From: Serratia marcescens subsp. marcescens ATCC 13880
GTDB taxonomy: Bacteria; Pseudomonadota; Gammaproteobacteria; Enterobacterales; Enterobacteriaceae
DNA: 64,000 bases
Assembly: GCF_017299535.1 (NCBI RefSeq)
Contig: NZ_CP071238.1
Span: forward strand, 2,728,001 to 2,792,000
Direction of reading: 5' to 3'
This document shows, one piece after another, positions 27,923 through 36,812 of this stretch. Position 1 is the first letter of the stretch. The number at the start of each line of letters is the position of its first letter. The position numbers and the translations under genes are program-made. The notes under the pieces were generated by a model, which was not told the DNA's origin, made no database searches, and worked only from the letters and a program-made list of their open reading frames with translations.

Positions 27923-30229
27923 ATGAAATTCAAACCGTCAATCAAGCCTTATACCGGCCCGGCGGGCGGCTGGGGTTCGCTTGAAGCCACCACCCGCTTT
28001 GTCCTCGACAGTAAACAAACGCTAAAAAACATGCGCAACCTGATGCGCGTCAACAAGGCGCGCGGCTTCGACTGCCCCGGTTGCGCCTGGGGCGACGACA
28101 ATCACAGCACCTTCAGCTTTTGCGAAAACGGCGCCAAAGCGGTCAGTTGGGAAGCGACGCGCAGCGCCGTCGAGCCTGAATTCTTCGCCGCCCACAGCGT
28201 CAGCACCCTGCAGCAGCAGAGCGACTATTTCCTCGAGTATCAAGGGCGCCTCACCCATCCGATGCGCTACAACGCCGAAACCGACCACTATGAGCCTATC
28301 CATTGGCCGGACGCGCTGGCGCTGATCGCCAAACACATCAACGGCATGGACAACCCGAACCAGATCGAGCTGTATACCTCGGGCCGCGCCAGCAACGAAG
28401 CGTCGTACCTTTATCAGCTGTTTGGCCGCATGCTCGGCACCAGCAACTTCCCCGACTGTTCCAATATGTGCCACGAAGCGAGCGGCGTTGGGCTGAAGCA
28501 GAGCATCGGCGTCGGCAAAGGCACCATCCGCATCGATGACTTCGAAAAGGCCGACGCCATCTTCGTGTTCGGTCAAAATCCCGGCACCAACCACCCGCGC
28601 ATGCTGCACAGCCTGAAAAACGCCGCCCGACGCGGCGCGCGCATCGTCAGCTTTAACACCCTGCGCGAACGTGGGCTGGAAAGGTTCGCCGATCCGCAGG
28701 ATCCGGTGCAGATGCTGACGCCAAAGTCCTCGCCGATCAGCTCTTCCTATTACCAGCCGAATCTGGGCGGCGATATGGCGGCGGTGCGCGGCATGGTGAA
28801 AGCCCTGCTGGAAACCCACCGTCAGCGCCTCGCCGCCGGTGAACCCGCCCTGTTTGACCTGGCGTTTATCGAACGGCACAGCGTCGGCGTAGAGGCTTAT
28901 CTGGCGCAGGTGGACGCCACTGAATGGCGGACCATTACCGCGCAATCGGGCCTGAGCGAAGCGCAATTGCGCCAGGCGGCGGCCACCTACCAGGGCGCCG
29001 AACGGGTGATCTGCACCTGGGCGATGGGCGTGACTCAGCATAAGCACTCTATTGCAACGGTGCGTGAAATCACCAACCTGCAGTTGTTGTTCGGGCAACT
29101 GGGCAAACCGGGCGCCGGTCTGTGCCCGGTACGCGGCCACAGCAACGTCCAGGGCAACCGCACCATGGGGATCGATGAGAAGTCGCCGAAGGCGCTGCTC
29201 GACAGCCTGGAACGCCACTTTAACTTCACCGCCAATCGCGCGCTGGGCCACAACACGGTGGAAGCGATCGAAGCGATGCTGCGCGGCGAAGTGAAAGTGC
29301 TGATCGCGCTGGGCGGCAACCTGGCCGCCGCGGCGCCGGACACCGAGCGCACCGCCCGCGCCCTGCGCAACTGCGATTTGACGGTGCATATCAGCACCAA
29401 GCTTAACCGCAGCCACCTGGTGACCGGCAAAGACGCGCTGATCCTGCCGACGCTCGGCCGCACCGAACTGGACATGCAGGCCAGCGGCTCACAGTACATC
29501 ACGGTCGAGGACTCGTTCAGCATGGTGCACGCCTCGGAAGGCATCGGCAAACCGCTGGCGGATACTCAACGTTCGGAGACGGCGATCGTCTGCGGCATCG
29601 CCGACGCCGTGCTGGGTACGCAACAGCTGGACTGGCTGGAATTGGCCGACGACTACTCGCTGATCCGCGATCACATCGCCGCCACCATTCCCGGCTTCGA
29701 GGATTTCAACCGGCGCTGCGAGCAACCCGGCGGCTTCTACCTGGGCAATGCCGCCGCCGAACTGCGCTTCGCCACGCCAAGCGGCAAGGCGGAATTCAGC
29801 GACGCCGCGCTGCCGACCACCCTGTTCCCGCAGCTGGGCGGCGAGCAAGCGCCGTTTACCCTGCAGACGCTGCGCTCGCACGATCAGTACAACACCACCA
29901 TCTATGGTCTGGATGACCGCTACCGCGGCGTTTACGGTCAGCGCGAAGTGCTGTTCATCCATCCGGAAGATCTGGCGGCGCTGGGCCTGCAGGATGGCGA
30001 ACGGGTAGAGATAGAAACCCTGTGGAACGACGGCGTGGTACGTAAGGTGGATGGATTCAAGCTGGTGAGTTACGACATTCCGCGTGGCAACCTGGCGGCC
30101 TACTACCCGGAAACCAACCCGCTGGTGCCGCTGGCCAGCTTCGGCGACGGCACCGGCACCCCGACGTCGAAGTCGATCCCGGTGGCGATTCGCCGCAGCG
30201 AGCAGCAACCGTCGCTGCGCATCGCCTGA
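27923..30229 (+). CDS. FdhF/YdeP-family molybdopterin oxidoreductase
   Basis: This is a 768-residue single-subunit oxidoreductase of the YdeP branch. The N-terminus has GFDCPGCAWGDD followed by CENGAKAV, three cysteines that may hold an Fe-S cluster. The molybdopterin domain follows, with SNMCHEASGVGLKQSIGVGKGT, whose Cys is the probable Mo ligand in place of selenocysteine. The C-terminal molybdopterin-dinucleotide-binding domain has LRSHDQYNTTIYGLDDRYRG. E. coli YdeP contributes to acid resistance, but its reaction is unknown. There is no partner subunit or signal peptide, so a cytoplasmic soluble enzyme is likely. Confidence 0.88.
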   Translation: MKFKPSIKPYTGPAGGWGSLEATTRFVLDSKQTLKNMRNLMRVNKARGFDCPGCAWGDDNHSTFSFCENGAKAVSWEATRSAVEPEFFAAHSVSTLQQQSDYFLEYQGRLTHPMRYNAETDHYEPIHWPDALALIAKHINGMDNPNQIELYTSGRASNEASYLYQLFGRMLGTSNFPDCSNMCHEASGVGLKQSIGVGKGTIRIDDFEKADAIFVFGQNPGTNHPRMLHSLKNAARRGARIVSFNTLRERGLERFADPQDPVQMLTPKSSPISSSYYQPNLGGDMAAVRGMVKALLETHRQRLAAGEPALFDLAFIERHSVGVEAYLAQVDATEWRTITAQSGLSEAQLRQAAATYQGAERVICTWAMGVTQHKHSIATVREITNLQLLFGQLGKPGAGLCPVRGHSNVQGNRTMGIDEKSPKALLDSLERHFNFTANRALGHNTVEAIEAMLRGEVKVLIALGGNLAAAAPDTERTARALRNCDLTVHISTKLNRSHLVTGKDALILPTLGRTELDMQASGSQYITVEDSFSMVHASEGIGKPLADTQRSETAIVCGIADAVLGTQQLDWLELADDYSLIRDHIAATIPGFEDFNRRCEQPGGFYLGNAAAELRFATPSGKAEFSDAALPTTLFPQLGGEQAPFTLQTLRSHDQYNTTIYGLDDRYRGVYGQREVLFIHPEDLAALGLQDGERVEIETLWNDGVVRKVDGFKLVSYDIPRGNLAAYYPETNPLVPLASFGDGTGTPTSKSIPVAIRRSEQQPSLRIA

Positions 30230-30233
30230 AAAC

Positions 30234-30259
30234 GCGCGCCCGGTTCACGCCGGGCGCGC
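30234..30259 (-). terminator. Hairpin between ydeP-like and LysR genes
   Basis: GCGCGCCCG and CGGGCGCGC form a 9-bp stem at the convergent gene ends. The minus strand continues with GTTTTC. The stop of the LysR gene lies inside it. Confidence 0.55.
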
Positions 30260-31099
30260 CAATATTTCCAGGATAGTCTGCAATTCCTCGGACAGCTGAT
30301 GCCGCCGCCAGACGAAATAGAGATCGCTCACGCCCTCCTCGCCCATTTCCACCACCTTCAGCCCCGGCGCCGGCAAGATCAGCGGCAGCAACGAGCCGGG
30401 CACGCAGGCGACGCCGCAACCATCCTTCACGCAGGCTGCCATCGCGGCATAAGATTCCATTTCCAGCGTCATGCGCGGTTTCAGCCCGCGCGAGGCCAGC
30501 CAGTGATCGACCTTCAGCCGGAACGAGCACTCGCGGCTGAACGTGTAAAACTCCAGCGGCGCCAGCGTGGCGGCGTCGGGTTGCCCGACATCCGCCGGCA
30601 TCAGCAGCACCAGCCGTTCGTCAAACGCCTTTTGGCTAGCCAGCAGCGGATGCTCAATCGGGCCGTCGGTGATCGCCAGATCGAGATCGCTGTCGATCAA
30701 CATGCGTTCCAGCACCAGCGAGTCGCGGCTCAGCACGTTGATGTGCAAATGGGGCTGTAAACGGCGCAGCCGGGCGATGCGCGCCGGCAAGTGACTGACC
30801 AGCGAAAAATCCAGCGCCCCGAGGTTCAGCAGCCCATGCTGTTGCTCGCCGGCGAACAGCTGTTTGCTGCGCTCGGCCTGCGCCACGATGTCGCGCGCCT
30901 GCTGGTAGAACAGCCGGCCTTTGGGATTCACGTACAGCCGGTTCTTGTCGCGGAAAAACAGCTCGCCGCCCAGCGACTCTTCCAGCTCGCGCAGCCGCAG
31001 TGTGACGTTGGAAGGCACGCAGTGCAGCTCACGGGCGGCGGCGGCGATGGTTTTGTGTTCCACCACGGTGCAGAAAAACTTCAGCTGGCTCAGCTTCAT
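30245..31099 (-). CDS. LysR-family transcriptional regulator
   Basis: This is a 284-residue LTTR with helix-turn-helix KTIAAAARELHCVPSNVTLRLRELEESLG (about 16-44) and an effector domain that starts LLNLGALDFSLVSHLPARI. It is divergent from the glyoxalase gene with about 100 bases between the starts, so that gene is the most likely target. Its 3' end converges on the YdeP-like gene. The inducer is unknown. Confidence 0.87.
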   Translation of the reverse strand: MKLSQLKFFCTVVEHKTIAAAARELHCVPSNVTLRLRELEESLGGELFFRDKNRLYVNPKGRLFYQQARDIVAQAERSKQLFAGEQQHGLLNLGALDFSLVSHLPARIARLRRLQPHLHINVLSRDSLVLERMLIDSDLDLAITDGPIEHPLLASQKAFDERLVLLMPADVGQPDAATLAPLEFYTFSRECSFRLKVDHWLASRGLKPRMTLEMESYAAMAACVKDGCGVACVPGSLLPLILPAPGLKVVEMGEEGVSDLYFVWRRHQLSEELQTILEILARPA

Positions 31100-31198
31100 C
31101 TATCCTTCACTTTTAGTTAGTGTTTTAGTTAAAAACAATCACTTTAGATTAGCATCGATTTCACCTACAGTCTGTCGACACCCTGAGGAGGATCACTG

Positions 31199-31726
31199 AT
31201 GCCACTGAATGACTTACTGACGCTGCCCGGCGTGGCGGCCCAACCGGATACGGTAACCGACGGTTACGTGTTCAACCACACCATGATCCGCGTGAAAGAC
31301 CTGACCAAAGCGTTGGATTTCTATACGCGCGTGCTGGGCTTTACCCCGGTCTATCTGGAAGAGTTCAAAGAAGCCGCCTTCACCATCTGCTACCTGACGC
31401 GCAGCCCGCGCGAGCAGATCCCGCAGGATGACGACGAACGCAAACGCTGGGCGCTGAGTCAGCCGGGCATTCTCGAGCTAACCCATAACCACGGCACCGA
31501 AAATCAGGCGGATTTCCATTACCACAACGGCAACGGCGAGCCGCGCGGCTTTGGCCACCTGTGCGTCACGGTGCCGGACGTGCGCGCCGCCTGCGAGCGG
31601 TTTGAGCGCCTGGGCGTCACCTTCCAGAAACGCCTGCATGAAGGCCGCATGAACTACGTGGCGTTCATTCGCGATCCGGACGATTACTGGATTGAAATCC
31701 TGCAGCCGACGCCGCTGCGGGACTGA
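31199..31726 (+). CDS. gloA: Lactoylglutathione lyase (glyoxalase I)
   Basis: Glyoxalase I converts the methylglyoxal-glutathione hemithioacetal to S-lactoylglutathione. The 175-residue protein is a two-module VOC-fold enzyme. NHTMIRVKDLTKALDFYTRVLGF supplies the first metal histidine. ELTHNHGTE carries a glutamate and histidines in the metal-site region, and GFGHLCVTVPDV supplies a second histidine. It belongs to the longer class seen in pseudomonads and eukaryotes rather than the 135-residue E. coli GloA, so it may prefer zinc. GAGGAGGAT precedes the ATG. A second gloA elsewhere in the genome is likely. Confidence 0.85.
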   Translation: MPLNDLLTLPGVAAQPDTVTDGYVFNHTMIRVKDLTKALDFYTRVLGFTPVYLEEFKEAAFTICYLTRSPREQIPQDDDERKRWALSQPGILELTHNHGTENQADFHYHNGNGEPRGFGHLCVTVPDVRAACERFERLGVTFQKRLHEGRMNYVAFIRDPDDYWIEILQPTPLRD

Positions 31727-31743
31727 TTGTCCCACGCCCTTCA

Positions 31744-31768
31744 CCCCGGCCTGCGCGCCGGGGTTTTT
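31744..31768 (+). terminator. gloA terminator
   Basis: CCCCGGC-CTGCGC-GCCGGGG followed by TTTTT. Confidence 0.85.
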
Positions 31769-31913
31769 CATCGTTCGCCCTTCGATTGACCATTCTTGCG
31801 CAAAATCGCGCGGCAACGCGGGGTTCCGTGACGTTAGGCTTGCTCGCAGCGGGTGATTCGCGTAAAACTGTCAGCCGCAAATCTTGCCACTCACAACCCA
31901 TTCACTGGACGAT

Positions 31914-33848
31914 ATGTTTCAAGATAACCCGCTGCTGGCGCAGCTTAAACAGCAACTTCACTCTCAGACCCCGCGCGTTGAAGGCGTCGTGAAAGGGACT
32001 GAGAAAGGCTTTGGCTTTCTTGAAGTAGACGGTCAAAAAAGCTACTTCATTCCACCGCCGTACATGAAGAAAGTCATGCACGGGGATCGCATTATCGCCA
32101 CCCTGCACACCGAGAAAGAGCGCGAAATCGCTGAGCCGGAAACCCTGGTCGAGCCGTTCCTGTCGCGCTTCGTCGGCCGCGTGCAAAAGCGCGACGATCG
32201 CTTGTCCATCGTGCCCGATCATCCGTTGCTGAAAGAGGCGATTCCGTGCCGCCCGGTGCGTGAACTGACCCACAACTTCCAGGCCGGCGACTGGGCGGTG
32301 GCGGAAATGCGCCGTCATCCGCTGAAAGGCGATCGCGGCTTCAACGCCGACCTGACCCACTTTATCACCGACGGTGAAGACCATTTCGCCCCGTGGTGGG
32401 TGACGCTGGCGCGTCACAACCTGGAAAAAGAGGCGCCGGAGATGCAGGCGCTCAGCGAGCCGGACGCTGCGCTGGTGCGTGAAGATCTGACCGCGCTCGA
32501 ATTCGTCACCATCGACAGCGCCAGCACCGAGGACATGGACGATGCGCTGTACGTGACCGACAACGGTGACGGTTCGCTGCAGTTGACCATCGCCATCGCC
32601 GATCCGACCGCTTATGTCGAACAAGGCAGCAAGCTGGACGATATCGCCCGCGTGCGCGCCTTCACCAACTATCTGCCGGGCTTCAACATCCCGATGCTGC
32701 CGCGCGATCTGTCGGACAACCTGTGCTCGCTGCGCCCTAACGAGCGCCGTCAGGTGCTGGCTTGCCGCGTGACCATCGCCGCCGACGGCGCGCTGGGCGA
32801 AGATATTCAGTTCTTCGCCGCCGAGATCGAATCCAAAGCCAAACTGGTGTACGACGAAGTCTCCGACTGGCTGGACGGCATTGCCGGCTGGCAACCGCCG
32901 AGCGACGCCATCGCGCAACAGATCACCCTGCTGAAGCGCGTTTGCGATGCGCGCAATGCCTGGCGCCACCAGCATGCGCTGGTATTCAAAGATCGCCCGG
33001 ACTACCGCTTCGTGTTGGGTGAAAAAGGCGACGTGCTGGAGATCGTTACCGAGCAGCGCCGCAGCGCCAACCGTATCGTTGAAGAGTGCATGATCGCCGC
33101 CAACGTCTGCGCCGCCATCGTGCTGCGCGATCGCCTGGGCTTCGGCGTGTACAACGTGCACACCGGTTTCGATCCTGCGCTGGTTGAGCAAGCGGTCACC
33201 GTACTGCAGGCCAACGGCGTCGAAGCCGAAGCCGAGAAGCTGCTGACCCTCGACGGTTTCTGCGAACTGCGCCGCCATCTGGACGCGCAGCCGACCCAGT
33301 TCCTCGACAGCCGCATCCGTCGCTTCCAGACCTTCGCCGAGATCAGCACTACGCCGGGGCCACACTTCGGTCTGGGTCTGGAGGCTTACGCCACCTGGAC
33401 ATCGCCGATCCGTAAATACGGCGATATGGTCAACCATCGTCTGCTGAAGGCGATCATCAACCAGCAGACGGCGGAAAAACCGCAGGATGACGTGACGGTG
33501 CAGCTGGCGGAGCGCCGCCGCCTGAACCGCATGGCGGAGCGCGACGTCGGCGACTGGCTGTATGCCCGCTTCCTGCAGGACAAGGCCGGCACCGATACCC
33601 GCTTCAACGCCGAGATTATCGACGTAACCCGTGGCGGCCTGCGTGTGCGCCTGCTGGACAACGGCGCGGTTGCCTTCATCCCAGCGCCGTTCATTCACGC
33701 GGTGCGTGACGAGATGCAGTGCAGCCAGGAAACCGGCACCGTGCAGATCAAAGGTGAAGTGGTTTACCGCCAAAGCGATACCTTGCAGGTCACCATCGCC
33801 GAAGTGCGCATGGAAACCCGCAGCGTGATCGCCCGCCCGGCGGCCTGA
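31914..33848 (+). CDS. rnb: Exoribonuclease II
   Basis: RNase II degrades single-stranded RNA from the 3' end. The 644 residues equal the E. coli length and start with [20 protein letters not shown]. Two cold-shock domains cover about 1-170. The catalytic RNB domain contains [12 protein letters not shown] (metal aspartates near 200-210) and [22 protein letters not shown]-terminal S1 domain (about 555-644) ends with MTRS-like [16 protein letters not shown]-initiated extension from 31884 is rejected on homology. A strong terminator follows. Confidence 0.96.
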   Translation: MFQDNPLLAQLKQQLHSQTPRVEGVVKGTEKGFGFLEVDGQKSYFIPPPYMKKVMHGDRIIATLHTEKEREIAEPETLVEPFLSRFVGRVQKRDDRLSIVPDHPLLKEAIPCRPVRELTHNFQAGDWAVAEMRRHPLKGDRGFNADLTHFITDGEDHFAPWWVTLARHNLEKEAPEMQALSEPDAALVREDLTALEFVTIDSASTEDMDDALYVTDNGDGSLQLTIAIADPTAYVEQGSKLDDIARVRAFTNYLPGFNIPMLPRDLSDNLCSLRPNERRQVLACRVTIAADGALGEDIQFFAAEIESKAKLVYDEVSDWLDGIAGWQPPSDAIAQQITLLKRVCDARNAWRHQHALVFKDRPDYRFVLGEKGDVLEIVTEQRRSANRIVEECMIAANVCAAIVLRDRLGFGVYNVHTGFDPALVEQAVTVLQANGVEAEAEKLLTLDGFCELRRHLDAQPTQFLDSRIRRFQTFAEISTTPGPHFGLGLEAYATWTSPIRKYGDMVNHRLLKAIINQQTAEKPQDDVTVQLAERRRLNRMAERDVGDWLYARFLQDKAGTDTRFNAEIIDVTRGGLRVRLLDNGAVAFIPAPFIHAVRDEMQCSQETGTVQIKGEVVYRQSDTLQVTIAEVRMETRSVIARPAA

Positions 33849-33878
33849 ACGCCAGCCTGAAACGGTCGCAACGCAAAG

Positions 33879-33910
33879 CGCCGGCGGTGAGAACCGCCGG
33901 CGTTTTTTTT
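33879..33910 (+). terminator. rnb terminator
   Basis: CGCCGGCGGT-GAGA-ACCGCCGGCG followed by eight T. Confidence 0.92.
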
Positions 33911-33922
33911 CGCCCGCGCTCG

Positions 33923-35236
33923 CTAGCGCAATGGATCGCCGCCGGTTTCACGCAGCAAGGGCAGCACCGCCAGCGAAGCCAGCGTCGCCAGCATCAGGTA
34001 GACGGCGGGCGCCAGCAGCGAGCCGCTCAACGCGATCGACTGCGAGGCGATATATTGGGCGAAGCCGCCGAAAATCGCCACGCCGAGGCTATAGACCAAC
34101 GCAAACCCCAATGCGCGAATGCGCTGCGGAAACAGCTCCGAAATCATCAGCATGGTCGGCACCGAGCCGAGCGTGGTCAATCCGACCAATATCGCGACAA
34201 TCAGCAGCAGCACCGCCGGATGCGGCGCGGCGCTCAGCCACCAAAACGCCGGCAAGGCCACGATCAAGATAGCGATGCGCGAGCCCCGGATCAGCGGCAA
34301 ACGGCCATAGCGATCGCACCAGTGCCCGACCAACAGGCTACCGCCGAAGGTCACCAGCCCCGCCAGCAGCATCGCGGCATAGCCGTAGGCTTGCGGCATG
34401 CCTAAGTATTTCACCGCGTAAGTGCCGAGATAATACATCGAGATGTAAGTGGCGACGGTAGCGCCAATGGTCAGCATCACGCCAAGCACCACCGCCCGCG
34501 AGTGCCGTCGCAGTTGCGCCGGCGGTTCATGGGCCCGCGACACCGGCGGCCGGTCGCTTTCCAATCCGAGACGCAGCCAACAACCGAGCGGCGCCAGCGC
34601 CACGCCGATAAAGAACGGAATGCGCCATCCCCACTCGGCCATGGCGTTCGGCTCGCCGGAAAGCACCGGCAAGGCCGCGCTGAGCGCCAGCGCGGTGACG
34701 CCGCCGACCACGGTGGCGATGCCCTGCGTCGCCAGCGACCAGCTGGAATAGAAGCCTCGCCGGTTAGGTGGCGCCGACTCCACCAGCAACGACATCGATG
34801 CCCCCACCTCGCCGCCCGCCGCCACGCCCTGGATCAAACGCGCCGCCACCAGGGTGACGGTTCCCCAATAGCCGGCGCTGGCGTAAGTCGGCGCAAAACC
34901 GATCATCGCCGTGCCCAGGCTCATCAAGGAAATCGTCAGGATCATCGCCGGCTTGCGGCCATGGCGATCGGCATAGGCGCCGATCAAAATGCCGCCCAGC
35001 GGCCGCATGAAAAAACTGACGCCAAACGTGGCGAATGCCAACAGCAACGCCAAATTAGGATCGCTCGACGGCGGAAAGAACAGCACACTAATATAAATGA
35101 CGAAGAAGTTATAAATACCGAAATCGAAAAATTCCAGCGCATTGCCGAAGGAGGCGGCGAAGATGACCTTTTTGCCACCGACCTTCGGGGCCGATATTAT
35201 TTCCGTTTGGGTTTCAGCCGTATTTTCACTCATCAT
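33923..35236 (-). CDS. MFS transporter, metabolite:H+ symporter type
   Basis: This is a 437-residue permease with about 12 membrane segments. The MHS-subfamily features are FGNALEFFDFGIYNFFV in segment 1, the loop motif GAYADRHGRKPAM, and RLIQGVAAGGEVGASMSLLVE in segment 4. Relatives such as KgtP, ShiA and ProP carry organic acids or zwitterions. It follows an M20 amidohydrolase gene with a 27-base gap, so it may import an N-acyl or amide substrate of that enzyme. This pairing is inference. Confidence 0.85.
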   Translation of the reverse strand: MMSENTAETQTEIISAPKVGGKKVIFAASFGNALEFFDFGIYNFFVIYISVLFFPPSSDPNLALLLAFATFGVSFFMRPLGGILIGAYADRHGRKPAMILTISLMSLGTAMIGFAPTYASAGYWGTVTLVAARLIQGVAAGGEVGASMSLLVESAPPNRRGFYSSWSLATQGIATVVGGVTALALSAALPVLSGEPNAMAEWGWRIPFFIGVALAPLGCWLRLGLESDRPPVSRAHEPPAQLRRHSRAVVLGVMLTIGATVATYISMYYLGTYAVKYLGMPQAYGYAAMLLAGLVTFGGSLLVGHWCDRYGRLPLIRGSRIAILIVALPAFWWLSAAPHPAVLLLIVAILVGLTTLGSVPTMLMISELFPQRIRALGFALVYSLGVAIFGGFAQYIASQSIALSGSLLAPAVYLMLATLASLAVLPLLRETGGDPLR

Positions 35237-35263
35237 TATCTTCCCTGTTATTATTTTTCGCGT

Positions 35264-36427
35264 TTATTTTAAATAGGCTTCAGCCAATGCCCCCCAATAC
35301 TGGCTGCCGGCCGCCAGGCAGCCGTCGTTGAAGTCATATCCCGGATTGTGCACCATGCAGCTGCCTTCGCCGTCGCCGTTGCCAACGATCAGGTAACAGC
35401 CCTGCGGATGCGCATCGAGCATAAAGGCGAAGTCTTCGCTGCCCATCAGCGGCCTGGCACCGTAGTGCGCGCGGGCGGCGCCGAACTGCTGCTCCGCCAC
35501 GCGGTGGGCGAAACGGGTCATCGCTTCGTCGTTGACCAACACCGGCGTGCCGTTAACGTGTTCCACCGTCGCGTGGGCGCCGAAGCTTGCCGCCTGCGCC
35601 TCGATCAGCGCCGGAATGCGCGCCAGCAGCGTAGCGCGCGCCTGGCGATCCAGCGAGCGCACGCTGAGCTTCATCTCCGCGCTGTCCGGGATCACGTTGG
35701 CCGCCTCGCCGGCCTTGATGCTGCCAACGGTGATCACCGCCGCCTCCAGCGGATCGATATTGCGCGAAACGATGCTCTGCAGGGCGACGGTGATATGCGA
35801 GGCCACCAGCACCGGATCGACCGCCAGCTGCGGGATGGCGCCGTGGCCGCCGCGCCCCTGCACCCGCACGTTGAATTGATCCATCGAGGCCATAAACGGG
35901 CCGTGTTGGAAGAAGAACTCGCCGAGCGCCATCCCCGGCATGTTGTGCATGGCGAAGATGGCGTCGCAGGGGAAGCGTTCGAACAGCCCCTGCTCCACCA
36001 TGCGCGCGCCGCCGTTCAGCATCTCTTCCGCCGGTTGGAAAATCAGGTGCAGCGTGCCGTTGAAGTTGCGCGTTTGCGCCAGGTAGCGGGCGGCGCCGAG
36101 CAGCATGGTGGTATGGCCGTCATGGCCGCAGGCATGCATGCGGTTGGCCACGCTGCTGCTCCAAGGTTTGCCGTTGTTTTCCTCGATCGGCAAGGCGTCC
36201 ATATCGGCGCGCAATCCGAGGCGTTTAACGCCGTCGCCCACCCGCAACGTCCCCACCACGCCGGTGCCCGCCAATCCGCGGTGCACCTCATAGCCCCACG
36301 AACTCAGATAATCCGCCACCAGATCGCTGGTGCGGAACTCTTCGAAACCCAATTCAGGGTGCTGATGAATATCGTGCCGAATGGCCGTGAGCTGAGGTAA
36401 ATACCCTTCGATGATTTTATTTATCAT
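35264..36427 (-). CDS. M20-family amidohydrolase (hippurate/N-acyl-amino-acid hydrolase type)
   Basis: This is a 387-residue metallohydrolase with HDIHQHPELGFEEFRTS at the N-terminus, the metal-binding MHACGHDGHTTMLLGAAR near residue 100, a glutamate pair in FQPAEEMLNGGARM, the dimerisation domain (about 185-300), and MGSEDFAFMLDAHPQGCYLIVG near the end. Family members remove acyl groups from N-acyl amino acids, hippurate or aminobenzoyl-glutamate. It is first in a two-gene operon with an MHS transporter. No signal peptide is present, so it is cytoplasmic. Confidence 0.87.
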   Translation of the reverse strand: MINKIIEGYLPQLTAIRHDIHQHPELGFEEFRTSDLVADYLSSWGYEVHRGLAGTGVVGTLRVGDGVKRLGLRADMDALPIEENNGKPWSSSVANRMHACGHDGHTTMLLGAARYLAQTRNFNGTLHLIFQPAEEMLNGGARMVEQGLFERFPCDAIFAMHNMPGMALGEFFFQHGPFMASMDQFNVRVQGRGGHGAIPQLAVDPVLVASHITVALQSIVSRNIDPLEAAVITVGSIKAGEAANVIPDSAEMKLSVRSLDRQARATLLARIPALIEAQAASFGAHATVEHVNGTPVLVNDEAMTRFAHRVAEQQFGAARAHYGARPLMGSEDFAFMLDAHPQGCYLIVGNGDGEGSCMVHNPGYDFNDGCLAAGSQYWGALAEAYLK

Positions 36428-36812
36428 AATTAAATTCCTTTCGTAGCTTTATTATTTATTTGATGAATAATTAAGCCCGTGGGTGAAAATAAAGGTATAA
36501 CACAGCATGAATAATTTTATTTCGGCACACCTCGACAGATAAAATAATAATCCGCCAGACACCGTGCCCAGATAAAAAACGACGATAATTCGCTGTACGC
36601 GCCGTGAAAATGCCGAATGAATAACTGCTCAGGATTATGTGGGCGACAGCCTGCGCCAACGCTGTTTCATCACGTTGTTTTTACACTAAAACCCCACCTG
36701 CTTCACATTTCTCATCCGACCTGCCGCGGTTCGGCGGCAAAACTTCTACTGTTAAAACGTCATTCCTAATAACAACGTTGATTTTTACCTCTGCACGCCA
36801 AGGAGTTGTTTC
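36428..36812. other. Divergent promoter region between the amidohydrolase and cstA-like genes
   Basis: This 385-base region is AT-rich at its left half and has no credible gene. A small hairpin TGCCGC-GGTTCG-GCGGCA lies at 36722-36739 in the probable cstA-like leader. AAGGAG precedes ATG 36813. I found no convincing CRP site. Confidence 0.4.

Noticed and set aside
31902..33773. A 623-codon open frame antisense to rnb
   Set aside because: It is a consequence of GC-rich codon bias opposite a strongly conserved gene; its protein is rich in R, Q and H and resembles nothing.
36500..36812. A CRP site for the cstA-like gene
   Set aside because: No TGTGA-N6-TCACA pair with acceptable matches was found in the intergenic region.
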